Shown: positions 9,209 to 18,247, counted from the stretch's first letter. The stretch: DNA of 64,000 nucleotides from Bryobacterales bacterium (GCA_028819235.1 JAPPMC010000270.1:1-64000), one strand, 5' to 3'. Numbers and translations are program-made. The notes: a model not told the origin generated them from the sequence alone.

Positions 9209-10328
9209 CCGCCCCTACTGTACCCACGGCACGGCGGCCGGCTGCGACCGCCAGAAGGATCCGTTCGTATCGGTCCGTGACCTCGCTCCAGTCGTAGCGC
9301 GACGCCGCCTCGCGCGCGGCCGCCTCTCGCAGTCGTTCCATTCTGGCCAAGCCGGCGGAGTCGAACTCGTCGATCCGGGAGGCCAGATCCCCGGGCCGCG
9401 CGGAGTAGACGACGCCCGCACGCGCAGCGACCTCGGCATTCTCGGGCGTGTCGAGGTACAGAATCGCGCAGCCCCTGCCCATGGCCTCAACCAGTGCCGG
9501 GTGCGTGCCGCCGACCTCCGTGGCGTGAACGTAGGCATGGCAGCGCGCCTGCAAGTCCCCGTAGGCTGCTCCATAGACCGCGCCGGCGAAGACGATGCGA
9601 GGATCCCGTGTGGCTCTCACCTTCCGGATGTACGAGGCGGCGTACGGCGCGTCCCCGACGACTACAAGCTTCCGCCGCGTGCCGCTGCGCTCGAACTCTT
9701 GGACGACCATCAGGGCATTGTTCTCCGGCTCTAGCCGGCTCACGTAGAGAAAGTAGCCCCCTGGCTCGACCCCGAGCTCCGCCAGCTTGCCTGTGCGAGG
9801 GTGGTTTCGAGGGGGCGCACCATAGCCGATGTAGGTGCTTGCAAGGCCGTGGCGCTCCCGGTAGTAGGCCTGGATGACCAGCGAGTCCGTTACGACAACA
9901 TCAGGGCACAGTGAGGCCAAGCGCTCGGAGAGCGCATACCACGCCTTGGCGGCCTTGTTCCACTTCTTGCGCTTTCGCTCCAAGCCGTCCACGTTGAGCA
10001 CTGTGGGAATCCCCGCGACCCTTGGCCAAAAGGAGAAGACAGCATTGGCGCCGTTGCAGAAGATGGCCGCGTCAGCCGGCCGCAGCAGCAGGTGCAGAGT
10101 GGACAGGAACGTGTGAACGGCGGTGTCGGTGTGCTTGCCCCGAAGAGTGGGAAGTACGACTAGCCGCGCGCCGCGGCACTCCCGGGCGCCGGTTGCGTAG
10201 TGTGAGCGGCAGTAGACGGTGACCTGGTGGCCGCGCTCGACGAGGCGGGCGGCAATCTCCTCGGCGAACGTCTCGAAGCCGCCATAGTTGGCGGGAATGC
10301 CGCGGATGCCCAGAAGGGCAATCCTCAT
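9174..10328 (-). CDS. Glycosyltransferase family 4 with N-terminal DUF1972 (rhamnosyltransferase-like)
   Basis: The frame is open farther upstream, but the ATG at 10328 gives a protein of 384 residues beginning MRIALLGIRGIPANYGGFE, the hallmark of DUF1972 enzymes that precede a GT1/GT4 Rossmann fold. The C-terminal half contains a YVSRLEPENN donor-domain segment, VVVGDAPY, and EVGGTHPALVEAMGRG, which carries the conserved sugar-nucleotide-binding acid. Related proteins transfer rhamnose or similar sugars in O-antigen or exopolysaccharide assembly. It overlaps the preceding GT2 gene by four bases and runs into the helicase gene, so it is co-transcribed with both. Confidence 0.88.
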   Translation of the reverse strand: MRIALLGIRGIPANYGGFETFAEEIAARLVERGHQVTVYCRSHYATGARECRGARLVVLPTLRGKHTDTAVHTFLSTLHLLLRPADAAIFCNGANAVFSFWPRVAGIPTVLNVDGLERKRKKWNKAAKAWYALSERLASLCPDVVVTDSLVIQAYYRERHGLASTYIGYGAPPRNHPRTGKLAELGVEPGGYFLYVSRLEPENNALMVVQEFERSGTRRKLVVVGDAPYAASYIRKVRATRDPRIVFAGAVYGAAYGDLQARCHAYVHATEVGGTHPALVEAMGRGCAILYLDTPENAEVAARAGVVYSARPGDLASRIDEFDSAGLARMERLREAAAREAASRYDWSEVTDRYERILLAVAAGRRAVGTVGAGDRDGSRGTDS

Positions 10329-11395
10329 GGCAAGGTCCGCCCGACGCTGCTTCGGCGCAGGCCGACGGCCGGCGATGCGACCGAGGCGGGAAGATGGAGA
10401 GGCCTGCTGGCGGGCCGGTAGCGGAACCAGCTCACCATATAGGAGTCGTCTACGCGCCGGCGCGCCTGGATCAGGCGCCGCTTGCGGAGTGTCGCCCGAA
10501 AGTCGCGCAGGACCATGCCGAATGCGCGCAGGGAGTGCCGCTCCACCACTAGGCAGTAGGCGATGATCCCCAAGTCGCGAAAGGTGATCCCCAGTAGGTT
10601 TCGCGCGTACACGCCAGGAGTGATGTTCTTTATCCGCATCAGAAAGCGGTTCTTGACCGAGTGCATGTTGATCTCGGGGGGCAGTTCGCTTCGCATGCCG
10701 GGCCGCAGGCTGCGGACGTGGTAGGCAACCGCGCGGGGATCGAAGATGCACCGCCAACCCAGCAGTTGGGCCCGCCAGGCCACATCTGCATCCTCGCGGT
10801 ATGTGAAGAACTCCGAATCGAAGAACTCACCCTGAACAGAGACATCCTCGATCATTGACCGGCGGTAGAACGCGGCAGCCGCCGTGGCTCCGAACACGTA
10901 CTCGACACGGCTGTAGTGCCCGTTGCACACCTCCATGCAGCCGCGGTCCTTGTGGCGCAGCATCGGCGTGAAGTACATCCCCGTCGAGTCCAGCCGCTGC
11001 TTGCCCTCAAGGTTGAAGCTCGCCTCCGCGAGCAACAGCTTCCCGCACACTGTGCCCGCAAGGGGATCCAACCGGGCAGCCGCCAACAGACGGGTGACGA
11101 AGTTCGAGAGAAGCAGGACATCGGGGTTAAGAGTCAGCACCCAGTCCCCCCTCGACAGCCCGATCGCCTGGTTCTGGGCAGCCGCGAAACCGATGTTGCG
11201 CTCGTTGTATACAACGAGGCAACGGTCCTCGAGACGCTCCAAGATGTCACAGGTGCCGTCGGTCGAGGCATTGTCGATCACGATCACTTCGAGAGCTGGG
11301 TGGTCTTGATCAAGAACGGACTCTAAGCAGCGGCGGATGAACCGCCCGCTGTTGTAGGTGACCACTGTGACGGACACTAGCGGCTGCGTTCCCAT
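10325..11395 (-). CDS. Glycosyltransferase family 2
   Basis: GT-A fold enzyme. The start at ATG 11395 places VSVTVVTYNS seven residues in, as usual for GT2; a longer start at 11440 is possible but would overlap the upstream gene. Motifs seen: VIVIDNASTDGT, ERNIGFAAAQNQA, LTLNPDVLL (the DxD-type metal site as NPD), and FFTYREDADVAWR, which resembles the ED catalytic-base motif. The C-terminal third contains aromatic and basic stretches but no clear membrane span. It is the third of four consecutive glycosyltransferases and shares a four-base stop/start overlap with the next gene. Confidence 0.88.
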   Translation of the reverse strand: MGTQPLVSVTVVTYNSGRFIRRCLESVLDQDHPALEVIVIDNASTDGTCDILERLEDRCLVVYNERNIGFAAAQNQAIGLSRGDWVLTLNPDVLLLSNFVTRLLAAARLDPLAGTVCGKLLLAEASFNLEGKQRLDSTGMYFTPMLRHKDRGCMEVCNGHYSRVEYVFGATAAAAFYRRSMIEDVSVQGEFFDSEFFTYREDADVAWRAQLLGWRCIFDPRAVAYHVRSLRPGMRSELPPEINMHSVKNRFLMRIKNITPGVYARNLLGITFRDLGIIAYCLVVERHSLRAFGMVLRDFRATLRKRRLIQARRRVDDSYMVSWFRYRPASRPLHLPASVASPAVGLRRSSVGRTLP

Positions 11396-11411
11396 CGTTG
11401 TCAGTACGTCC

Positions 11412-12368
11412 CTATGGGCGGGTTGCCCGCGGCTCGGCACGAGCCCTTGCGTCGGGCTGTCGCGGATAGCCCCGCAGCACCCTAAACAACATCGCTAGGT
11501 GCGCGGAAGCGCGCTCATTCGATCCGGAGGGACGCCACCAGCTCACAGCCCGCAGCCCCAGACCGGCAACCACCGCCGCGCGCACCCAGATGCCGGCACC
11601 GCGCGGAAAGTGCTTTCTGGCGTATCGCAACAATCCACCATACCAACCAGCGAGCTTCTGGCCTTCGCCGAGCGTGGCGACCGAGTGCCCCCCGTCGTGA
11701 CGTGCCACGGCGGCCGGAACGTACCGAAACCGGTACCCCTCGTCCGAGAGGCGCGTGCACAGGTCCACGTCCTCAAACCAAACCGGCCGGAAGGCCTCGT
11801 CGAAGCCCCCGACGGAGGAAAGGCAGGCCCGCCGAAGTAACAGGAATGCACCCGCAGGCTGCCCGACATCGCAGTCCTCCCCCAGCCGCATGTTCAGCAT
11901 GCGGTAGCGTCGATTGACCGGATTCTGGGGCCACAAGCGGTTCGCACCGACGGCCTCCAGTGCGAGCGCGGCGGGAGTCGGTAGCGAGCGCGCGAAGAAC
12001 CCGGTCTGCGGTCGGCCATCGGGATCGATCAGCACGCCGCCCGCCCCCGCCACGCCCGCTTCCTGGCACGCGCGAACCAAATGTTCGAGGCCCTCCAGCA
12101 GCTCGCAGTCTGGGTTGATCAGCAGCACGAAGGGAGCTCGTGTCGCGGCAACGCCCTGATTGCAGGCCGCCGCGAAGCCGAGATTGCGGTCGTTCTGGAT
12201 CCATGCCGCCGACGGATAGCGCCCTCGGAGCCCGCGCCCGGACCGTTCCTCCGGGCAGTTGTCGACTACCGCCACCTCGGCTACCCGCCCAGCCAAGGAA
12301 TCCAGGCAGCGCTCGAGGCAGGCCCCTGACCGGTACGCCACCACAACCGCGGCGACGGGACTCACCAT
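11412..12368 (-). CDS. Glycosyltransferase family 2 (rhamnosyltransferase-type)
   Basis: The ATG at 12368 shares its A with the TGA of the upstream gene (TGATG), which indicates translational coupling and decides the start over longer in-frame options. The 318-residue product shows AAVVVAYRSG, VAVVDNC, NDRNLGFAAACNQG, LLINPDCEL and WFEDVDLCTRL, the normal GT2 series for transferring sugars onto a surface polysaccharide. A hydrophobic stretch (AAVVAGLGLRAV) near the C-terminus could be membrane associated. The gap to the next gene is 16 bases. Confidence 0.88.
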   Translation of the reverse strand: MVSPVAAVVVAYRSGACLERCLDSLAGRVAEVAVVDNCPEERSGRGLRGRYPSAAWIQNDRNLGFAAACNQGVAATRAPFVLLINPDCELLEGLEHLVRACQEAGVAGAGGVLIDPDGRPQTGFFARSLPTPAALALEAVGANRLWPQNPVNRRYRMLNMRLGEDCDVGQPAGAFLLLRRACLSSVGGFDEAFRPVWFEDVDLCTRLSDEGYRFRYVPAAVARHDGGHSVATLGEGQKLAGWYGGLLRYARKHFPRGAGIWVRAAVVAGLGLRAVSWWRPSGSNERASAHLAMLFRVLRGYPRQPDARARAEPRATRP

Positions 12369-13381
12369 CAGAGGGCCTGCAGGCGCGGTCGGGCAAGCCG
12401 GAAATACCACTTCCACCAATTGTCCCAACCGCAGGTGCCCTGCACCTCCGCTATCTCCGATTCACTCGCCAGCAGAGCCGCCACCAAAGCCGCCTCACCA
12501 GAGCGCACCTCGGCCCGCCAGAGCTGGGACGAGTCGGCCAGGCCGGAGCGCAGTCCGGACAGCCAAGCTCCGGCACGCCCGCGCGAAATTGCCATCAGCG
12601 CCCATAGGACCTGGGCCACCAGCACGGGTTGGCCAAAGCGCAGCAGCATCGCCTGGGAATAGTGCTTGGCCAGGATCAGGATTTGGTGGCGTGTCATCCA
12701 GCCCACGACGGCATCGCTCCAGCGACCGGCCGTGGCACTGCCCTCATGCCAGGCCAGCGCCTGCGGCTCGTAGACGCCGGCCAGCCCTAGCGAGGCGGCA
12801 CGCAGACCGACCTCGACATCCTCCAGATATGCGAAGAAATCCTCGTCGAACATTCCCGCGCGCTCGAAGAACTCGCGCCGGAACAGCGAGGCAGTGGCGG
12901 ACGGGAAGAACGTCGGCCTGACCCGATCCGAGCCAGAGCTGTCAGGCTTTCCGTGGCCCAAGCGCCAAGCTACGCCGCCCCGGCAGACAGCATCCCCGGC
13001 ACCGTCCAGCAAGTGTGGGCGGGAAGCGTCGTAGACCCTCCCGGTTGCGAACCAGGAGCGATGATCCGCTGCCGCTCGAAGCAGCCGCGCCAGCCAGTCG
13101 GGCGCCAGCCGGACATCGTTGTTCAGCAGCGCGACCCACTCTCCGCGGGATGCTGCGATCCCGACGTTCAGGGCTCGGCTAACGCCTAGATTCCGGCCCA
13201 GCTCTACGGCGCGGGCCCCGTGGCTGGCCGCAACCTCGAGCGACTCGTCCGAGGAGCCGTTGTCGACCACGACAACATCCAGATCCACGCCCGGGGAAAG
13301 CTGCTGCCGGTCCAGGGAGACCAAGGCCTGCTCAAGCAGGGCGGCCCTGTTGCGATGGGGAATCACCACTGAGACCGTCAT
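12368..13381 (-). CDS. Glycosyltransferase family 2, first gene of the operon
   Basis: The ATG at 13381 yields MTVSVVIPHRN, the canonical GT2 start. Further motifs are VVVVDNGSSDES, LGRNLGVSRALN, LLNNDVRL (in place of NPD) and FFAYLEDVEVGLRA. The length is 337 residues. It is divergently placed from the PLP-enzyme gene, whose start lies 81 bases away, so the operon promoter should lie between 13382 and 13461. Four adjacent transferases without a flippase or polymerase in the window suggest a specialised side-chain or glycolipid rather than a complete O-antigen locus. Confidence 0.88.
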   Translation of the reverse strand: MTVSVVIPHRNRAALLEQALVSLDRQQLSPGVDLDVVVVDNGSSDESLEVAASHGARAVELGRNLGVSRALNVGIAASRGEWVALLNNDVRLAPDWLARLLRAAADHRSWFATGRVYDASRPHLLDGAGDAVCRGGVAWRLGHGKPDSSGSDRVRPTFFPSATASLFRREFFERAGMFDEDFFAYLEDVEVGLRAASLGLAGVYEPQALAWHEGSATAGRWSDAVVGWMTRHQILILAKHYSQAMLLRFGQPVLVAQVLWALMAISRGRAGAWLSGLRSGLADSSQLWRAEVRSGEAALVAALLASESEIAEVQGTCGWDNWWKWYFRLARPRLQAL

Positions 13382-13461
13382 GCGGCGAGCGGGGGACAGG
13401 CCCAACGCAAGGTATACACTAGCCCATGCCCGCGCTATCCTTTGTGCGAGCTTCTGGGGGT

Positions 13462-14727
13462 ATGGCTAAGACTTTTGATGCGGCATGGGTCCGCTCGCAA
13501 TTCCCGGCGATGGACCCTAGGCGCCGTGTTCCCCCTGAGATTTACTTCGACGGCCCCGGCGGAACGCAAGTGCCGCGGCAAGTCATCGACGCGGTCTCGG
13601 GATACCTGGCCTGCTCCAACGCGAACCTTCACGGCGCGTTCCGCACCAGCCGGGAGAGCGACTACGTGGTCGCCGGTGCGCACCGCGCCGCGGCCGACCT
13701 GCTGGGGTGCACGCCCGCCGAGGTGATCTTCGGCCAGAACATGACGACTCTCACGTTCTGGCTCAGCCGTGCCGTGGGCGAGCAGCTGTCGCCTGGGGAC
13801 GAGATTGTCGTGACGCGGCTGGACCACGACGCCAACTACACGCCGTGGAAGAGCCTCGAGCGTGTCGGCGTGCGCGTCAGGGAAGTTCGCATCCAGCGCA
13901 AGGACTGCACCATCGAGATGAGCAGCGTCCGGGCCAAGATGAACCGCCGCACCAAATTGCTTGCTGTGGGGTTCGCGTCAAACGCCGTGGGCTCCCTTAA
14001 CGACGTGGCAAAGCTCACGCGCCTGGCTCGGCGATACAGCGCCCGGGTGTTTGTCGACGCTGTGCACTATGCCCCTCACGGCCCTATCGACGTGCGTAAG
14101 ATCGGCTGTGACTTCATGGTGTGCTCGGCATACAAGTTCTTCGGCCCGCACCTCGGCCTTCTGTATGGCAAGCGCTACCAGCTGCAGCGCTTGCCCGCTT
14201 ATCAGGTGCGCCCCGCGGGGAACCGTATCCCCTGGTGCCATGAGACGGGAACGCAGAACCACGAGGGGATGGCTGGACTGACTGCCGCGGTCGAGTATCT
14301 CGCGATGGTCGGAAGAAGGTTCGGGACAGTCGGCCCGAACTGCACGCGGCGCGAGGCCATTGTTGCGGGCATGAACGCCATCCGGTACTACGAGCGCGGC
14401 CTGTGCCAGCGGCTGATTAGGGGCCTGCTGGAGAATCCCGACGTCGACCTGTACGGCATCAAGGACGATACGGCCTTCGACCGGCGGGTACCGACCGTGG
14501 CAATCCGGGTCCGCGGTGTCTCGCCGCGCCGCACTGCCGAAGTGCTCGCCGCGCACAGGATCTTCGTCTGGGACGGGAACTTCTACGCCCAGAACCTCAC
14601 CGAAGATCTGGGCCTAGAGGAATCGGGCGGGCTGGTGCGCATTGGCCTTGCGCACTACAACACCATGGCCGAGGTGGACCGCCTGCTTGAGGTCCTGCAG
14701 ACCCTGCGGACGATTGCAGAGCGCTGA
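13462..14727 (+). CDS. Cysteine desulfurase-like aminotransferase class V protein
   Basis: PLP-dependent fold-type I protein of 421 residues from the ATG at 13462 (a GTATGG context after a run of G; an upstream ATG at 13426 is also in frame). It shows YFDGPGGTQVP, FGQNMTTLTF, the DHDANYTPW turn, the Asp and His of VDAVHYAPHGP, and the Schiff-base Lys in SAYKFFGPH. The end carries VRIGLAHYNT, typical of the cysteine desulfurase-like subfamily. I see no active-site Cys in an RxGxHC motif, so true desulfurase activity is doubtful and the substrate is open. It converges on the next operon with only 15 bases between stops. Confidence 0.85.
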   Translation: MAKTFDAAWVRSQFPAMDPRRRVPPEIYFDGPGGTQVPRQVIDAVSGYLACSNANLHGAFRTSRESDYVVAGAHRAAADLLGCTPAEVIFGQNMTTLTFWLSRAVGEQLSPGDEIVVTRLDHDANYTPWKSLERVGVRVREVRIQRKDCTIEMSSVRAKMNRRTKLLAVGFASNAVGSLNDVAKLTRLARRYSARVFVDAVHYAPHGPIDVRKIGCDFMVCSAYKFFGPHLGLLYGKRYQLQRLPAYQVRPAGNRIPWCHETGTQNHEGMAGLTAAVEYLAMVGRRFGTVGPNCTRREAIVAGMNAIRYYERGLCQRLIRGLLENPDVDLYGIKDDTAFDRRVPTVAIRVRGVSPRRTAEVLAAHRIFVWDGNFYAQNLTEDLGLEESGGLVRIGLAHYNTMAEVDRLLEVLQTLRTIAER

Positions 14728-14742
14728 GCCAGAACGGCTGGC

Positions 14743-15531
14743 CTAGAAGTCCGGAAGATTGCGCATGAGGGGCCCGGTGTCCCCGCCTCGATCCAGCTGT
14801 GCCGAGTCCAAGACTTGGCGGCTCGGTCCGTGCAGCGTACCTAAGTAGCGCATCGTGGCGCGCGTCCCGCCCATCAGAATGACGATGTAGCTGCGCTCGG
14901 GATAGTGCAGCGCCTGAAACTGAATCTCGTCCTCCTCGGCGCTGATCCACTGCTCTGCTGCCGGCGGGTCCAGTTTCGACACCACCTGGAAGTAGCTGTC
15001 GGAGGCACCGAGGCCGATGTACCGCTGGTCGGCGGTCGAGGTGTCCTCTCGCAGCCAGCGCTCGATCGGGTTGTGCAATCGGCCGGCGAGACCGAGGAAT
15101 ATGGCTGCGGAGGCGACCAGGGCGATGGCGACGGCCAAAGCGAGCAGCTGGACGATCCGGGCATCCGCCACGGAGAGCGCCCGTTGCGGTTCCGGACCAG
15201 GCTCGCCAGGCTCGGGAGCGTCGCTGCGAGTGGCCGGTGTTGCGGGCATCTGGGTGACGACCCTCCGGTGCGGATAGATCCCCCCCGCCTTGAAGGCCAA
15301 CTCACGGCGCAGGCCCAAGATCAAAACGGGAGAGTCGGAGCTGCTGACGTCGCCCAGCTCCCGACGCGGGAGCCAGAAATCGCCGCCGGTGGCGGCGTTT
15401 CGGACCTGAACTTCGGACCAGGTCGCCTCGCCCAGCGTCCACTCGTTGTGTTCTATCCCTCGAATCGCGGGATAGAAGGAGAATCGGCGGCCCTCCAACT
15501 GCTGCAGCGTTGACTGGGGCTCCGACGGCAA
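14743..15531 (-). CDS. Single-pass membrane protein of unknown function
   Basis: Not recognised. The preceding gene ends at 15560, and the first plausible start after it is TTG at 15531, giving 262 residues; the start is uncertain because no ATG or GTG is in frame nearby. The N-terminal ~115 residues look like a soluble domain with FYPAIRGIEHNEW and LPRRELGD. A Pro/Glu-rich linker follows, one strong membrane span sits at about 126-150 (alternating Leu/Ala/Val), and a C-terminal domain holds YIVILMGGTRATMRYLGTLHG. It is the third gene of the MidA operon, so a membrane or envelope role linked to that operon is possible but unproven. Confidence 0.6.
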   Translation of the reverse strand: MPSEPQSTLQQLEGRRFSFYPAIRGIEHNEWTLGEATWSEVQVRNAATGGDFWLPRRELGDVSSSDSPVLILGLRRELAFKAGGIYPHRRVVTQMPATPATRSDAPEPGEPGPEPQRALSVADARIVQLLALAVAIALVASAAIFLGLAGRLHNPIERWLREDTSTADQRYIGLGASDSYFQVVSKLDPPAAEQWISAEEDEIQFQALHYPERSYIVILMGGTRATMRYLGTLHGPSRQVLDSAQLDRGGDTGPLMRNLPDF

Positions 15532-15559
15532 CCTGTTCCGCCCACTGCCAAGTATATGC

Positions 15560-16531
15560 CTACGGCATGTCCAACAGCAGCACCCGAAACGTCTCGCCCA
15601 ACCCGAACAAGAGCGTCTTGAGCTGCATCCTGAGCTCGAACTGGCGACTCTCGGACGGCGCCACGAGCGCGGATTCGAAGGAGTCGTGCCGGCCCGCGTC
15701 GAGAAGGAACGCCTGCTGTGAACAGAAGGCTCGGACGCGGGCGCCCTGTGCGCGCGCCACATCTTCGAGAGCGCTGAAATTGACGTGCGCTGTGATGTCA
15801 CGGAGCCCCGGTTCGCGAAGCACGTCCGGATCGGCACTGTGCCTCCGGTAGGCCATCAGCGAACCATCGGCGAACCGCCCGCCAAGCTCGATCTCGGACC
15901 GGGTGTAGCCGTAGTCGACGACTGCCACCACGCCCTGGCGCAGCGTCCGGAGGATCTTGCGCATGGCGGCCATCTGGCTCTCGCAGGTCTCGATTCGCCG
16001 ACCGGGGCCGATGTTGGGCAGTCCAGGTCGCGGATGGCTCGGTCCGAGGCGCACCCACGTCAAACGGCCATCCCGCACGCCGACGCCCCACTCGGTCCAC
16101 CCTTGGCCGTCCTCGGACCGCTCGACCACGTCGACGGGAAGAGCGTCGAAGAACTCGTTGCAGAACACGACGCCCGTCATGGGACGGCGGGGCCAAGGAT
16201 CCCCGACCTCAAGGCATTCCCATGCCAAGCCCGGATGTGCGCGGCAGACCTCGTCCCGCGTCTCCGCCCTGCCAGCGCCGGGCTCTAGGACGCGGAAGCA
16301 GTCCGGATCGCCCATCTCGGCACGCCAGTGAGCCACGTGCGCAGCAATGAGGCGACCGAACACGGGCTGGATCTGGCCGTTGGTGTAATAGTCGCCCCGC
16401 TTCCCGAATGGATCCCGCCCCCTCGCGTAGTAGCCCACTTCCGGGTGGTACAGGGCGATCTCCATGAACCGCCTGAAAGGGATCGGCCCGGAGGAACGGA
16501 TCTCCGCCTCGATCAGTGGGCTCGCGCGCAC
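15560..16531 (-). CDS. SAM-dependent methyltransferase, MidA/NDUFAF7 (DUF185) family
   Basis: 323 residues. The N-terminal signature is complete: GPIPFRRFMEIALYHPEVGYYA, then a DPFGKRGDYYTN segment. The SAM site appears as FRVLEPGAGRAE, and VFCNEFFDALPVDVV matches the SNELxDAxPV motif. Later come VVDYGYTRSE and DITAHVNFSAL. The mitochondrial homologue NDUFAF7 methylates an arginine of a complex I subunit; the role of bacterial members is largely unknown. It starts 9 bases after the stop of the small upstream gene and is followed by a membrane-protein gene. Confidence 0.85.
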   Translation of the reverse strand: MRASPLIEAEIRSSGPIPFRRFMEIALYHPEVGYYARGRDPFGKRGDYYTNGQIQPVFGRLIAAHVAHWRAEMGDPDCFRVLEPGAGRAETRDEVCRAHPGLAWECLEVGDPWPRRPMTGVVFCNEFFDALPVDVVERSEDGQGWTEWGVGVRDGRLTWVRLGPSHPRPGLPNIGPGRRIETCESQMAAMRKILRTLRQGVVAVVDYGYTRSEIELGGRFADGSLMAYRRHSADPDVLREPGLRDITAHVNFSALEDVARAQGARVRAFCSQQAFLLDAGRHDSFESALVAPSESRQFELRMQLKTLLFGLGETFRVLLLDMP

Positions 16532-16540
16532 GCAGAACCT

Positions 16541-16852
16541 TCAGCGCTCTAGCTCGTACGGTCCCGCTGGGTTGTCAATGCTCTGCGGCGTGTACTCGAA
16601 CATCTCTACGAAGTAGTCGTGCAGCCCCTCGAAGATCATTCGCTGCAGTGTCCACCGAAACTGGACGTGCTCCAGATCCCGCGGGTGAACCTCCAAGTAG
16701 TATGTATGGATATTGGCGGGCTTGTTCTTGAGGTCAATGACGAGTTCCACCCGGCCGGCCGGCGTCTCGCGTACGCCGAAGTCCAGGAGGGGGTGGGCAT
16801 ACTTGCGCAGCTCCTCGCGCACTGCGGCAAGGTCCGGCGACTGCCGGGGCAT
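16541..16852 (-). CDS. Small conserved-looking protein upstream of MidA
   Basis: The ATG at 16852 gives 103 residues; the frame extends farther, but upstream residues overlap the divergent gene and look random. The sequence is mixed alpha/beta with ELVIDLKNKP, HTYYLEVHPRDLEH and FRWTLQRMIFEGLHDYFVEMFEYTP. No family was recognised. Its tight 9-base spacing to the MidA gene and divergent placement 33 bases from the HEAT-repeat gene argue that it is real and heads a three-gene operon. Confidence 0.65.
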   Translation of the reverse strand: MPRQSPDLAAVREELRKYAHPLLDFGVRETPAGRVELVIDLKNKPANIHTYYLEVHPRDLEHVQFRWTLQRMIFEGLHDYFVEMFEYTPQSIDNPAGPYELER

Positions 16853-16885
16853 ACGCGGCCAGCATAGCAGCGCAGCCTGCGGCCG

Positions 16886-18247
16886 ATGAGCAGCTGGCTT
16901 GACTCCGACCTGGGAACCGGCCGGACTGAGGGATGGCCGCGAGCCGCGTGGCGGACCCTGGTAGCGTGCATGGCCCTGCTGGCGGCTGCGACCGGGTGGC
17001 TGGTCCTGACTCGGCCGGTTCACCGCATCGAGGGCGACTTCTTGCTGCGGGAGGATCGAGCCGTGCTGGACGCGTGGCTCGTTGAGCAACTCCAGAGTCC
17101 GATAGCGGAAACGCGGGCGCGGGCATTCCTTGCGCTTGCCCGCGTCGCGGGGCGCGGAGCGGCGGACCGGTTGGCGAGCGCCATGACCGACCCAGCCCCT
17201 TCCGTCCGCGCGCACGCCGCGTTCGCCGCAGGAAACCTCTACGACAGCCGCGGACCCGAGGGTGCGCCCCCGCAGGCCGTCCGGTCGGGGCTTCTGGCAC
17301 TACTGGCCGACGACGACCGCGTGGTCGTGACCCGGGCGGCGGCGGCCCTCGGAAAGGCCGGCATTGAGGAGGCGATCCCGCAGATCACATCGAGCGCCGC
17401 GCCCATCGCCACCTCCATGACGGCGGTGATGCGCGTGGGCGCGACGGGCGAGAGTGACTTTGTGGCAGAGTACCTTGACTCCGACGATCAGGACAGCCGC
17501 TGGGCGGCGGCCCTAGCCGCGGCCGAACTCGAGTTCGCGGGCGAGGGGCTTGTCCGTCGCCGCCTGCTGCCGCTCCTGACGGACGAGAACGAGTTCGTGC
17601 GCGCTGCCGCGCTGCGGGCCGCCGCGGTCGCCCCGCAGGCGGAGGAGATGCACGAAGCCGTGCAGGAGAACTTGAGCCACACGGATCCAAAGGTGCGCTT
17701 CGAGGCGCGGCTCGCCACGGCGGCGATCGAAGGCGGAACCGTACGCCAAATGCTGCCTGCGGGCGAGCCCGACCTAGGCCTGGCGCTGATGGGAATGACG
17801 CTCAACCCGCTCTTGGCTCCAGCAGACTACCAGCGCGTGGCCAAGACGCTCGGCGTCCGGCTGCGCATGAGCACGTCGCTGGGAGACTTCGACATCGAGC
17901 TGGACTACGACCAGGCGCCGCTGACTTCGGAGCACTTCCGCAGGCTGGCGGGCGACGGCGCGTTTGACGGGTCGAGGTTTTTCGCGGTCAGGCCCAACGG
18001 CTATGCGGCGGCAGGGGCCGGCATGGCCCTGATCCGGTCCGAACTGAACCCGAAGCCATTCTTGCGGGGGAGCCTCGGCCTGCTGCGCCAGGGCAATGAT
18101 TCGGGAGGCGGCTTCTTCCTGTGCCACACGGCCCTGCCCCTTGCGGACGGCCGCTACGTGAACTTCGGCCGGCTGGTGTCGGGAGACCAGCGTCTCGACA
18201 GCATCGCGACAGGGGCAGAGGTGCTCCAGATTCGCGAGATTCCTTGA
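16886..18247 (+). CDS. Membrane-anchored HEAT-repeat protein fused to a degenerate cyclophilin domain
   Basis: 453 residues. A hydrophobic segment at about 21-42 anchors or exports the protein. From about 60 to 295 it shows HEAT-type helical repeats (for example VRAHAAFAAGNLYD, DRVVVTRAAAALGKAG, NEFVRAAALRAAAVA). The last ~140 residues resemble cyclophilin-type peptidyl-prolyl isomerase: TSLGDFDIELDYDQAPLTS, HFRRLAGDGAFDGSRFF, and VNFGRLVSGDQRLDSI. The catalytic segment normally reading FHRVxPxFxxQGGD is FFAVRPNGYAAAGAG here, so the key Arg and Gln are missing. It is more likely a peptide-binding scaffold than an isomerase. Confidence 0.8.
   Translation: MSSWLDSDLGTGRTEGWPRAAWRTLVACMALLAAATGWLVLTRPVHRIEGDFLLREDRAVLDAWLVEQLQSPIAETRARAFLALARVAGRGAADRLASAMTDPAPSVRAHAAFAAGNLYDSRGPEGAPPQAVRSGLLALLADDDRVVVTRAAAALGKAGIEEAIPQITSSAAPIATSMTAVMRVGATGESDFVAEYLDSDDQDSRWAAALAAAELEFAGEGLVRRRLLPLLTDENEFVRAAALRAAAVAPQAEEMHEAVQENLSHTDPKVRFEARLATAAIEGGTVRQMLPAGEPDLGLALMGMTLNPLLAPADYQRVAKTLGVRLRMSTSLGDFDIELDYDQAPLTSEHFRRLAGDGAFDGSRFFAVRPNGYAAAGAGMALIRSELNPKPFLRGSLGLLRQGNDSGGGFFLCHTALPLADGRYVNFGRLVSGDQRLDSIATGAEVLQIREIP

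Noticed and set aside
12259-12921. 220-residue plus-strand frame inside the glycosyltransferase operon
   Set aside because: Pro/Arg/Ser-rich low-complexity translation antisense to two GT2 genes with complete motifs.
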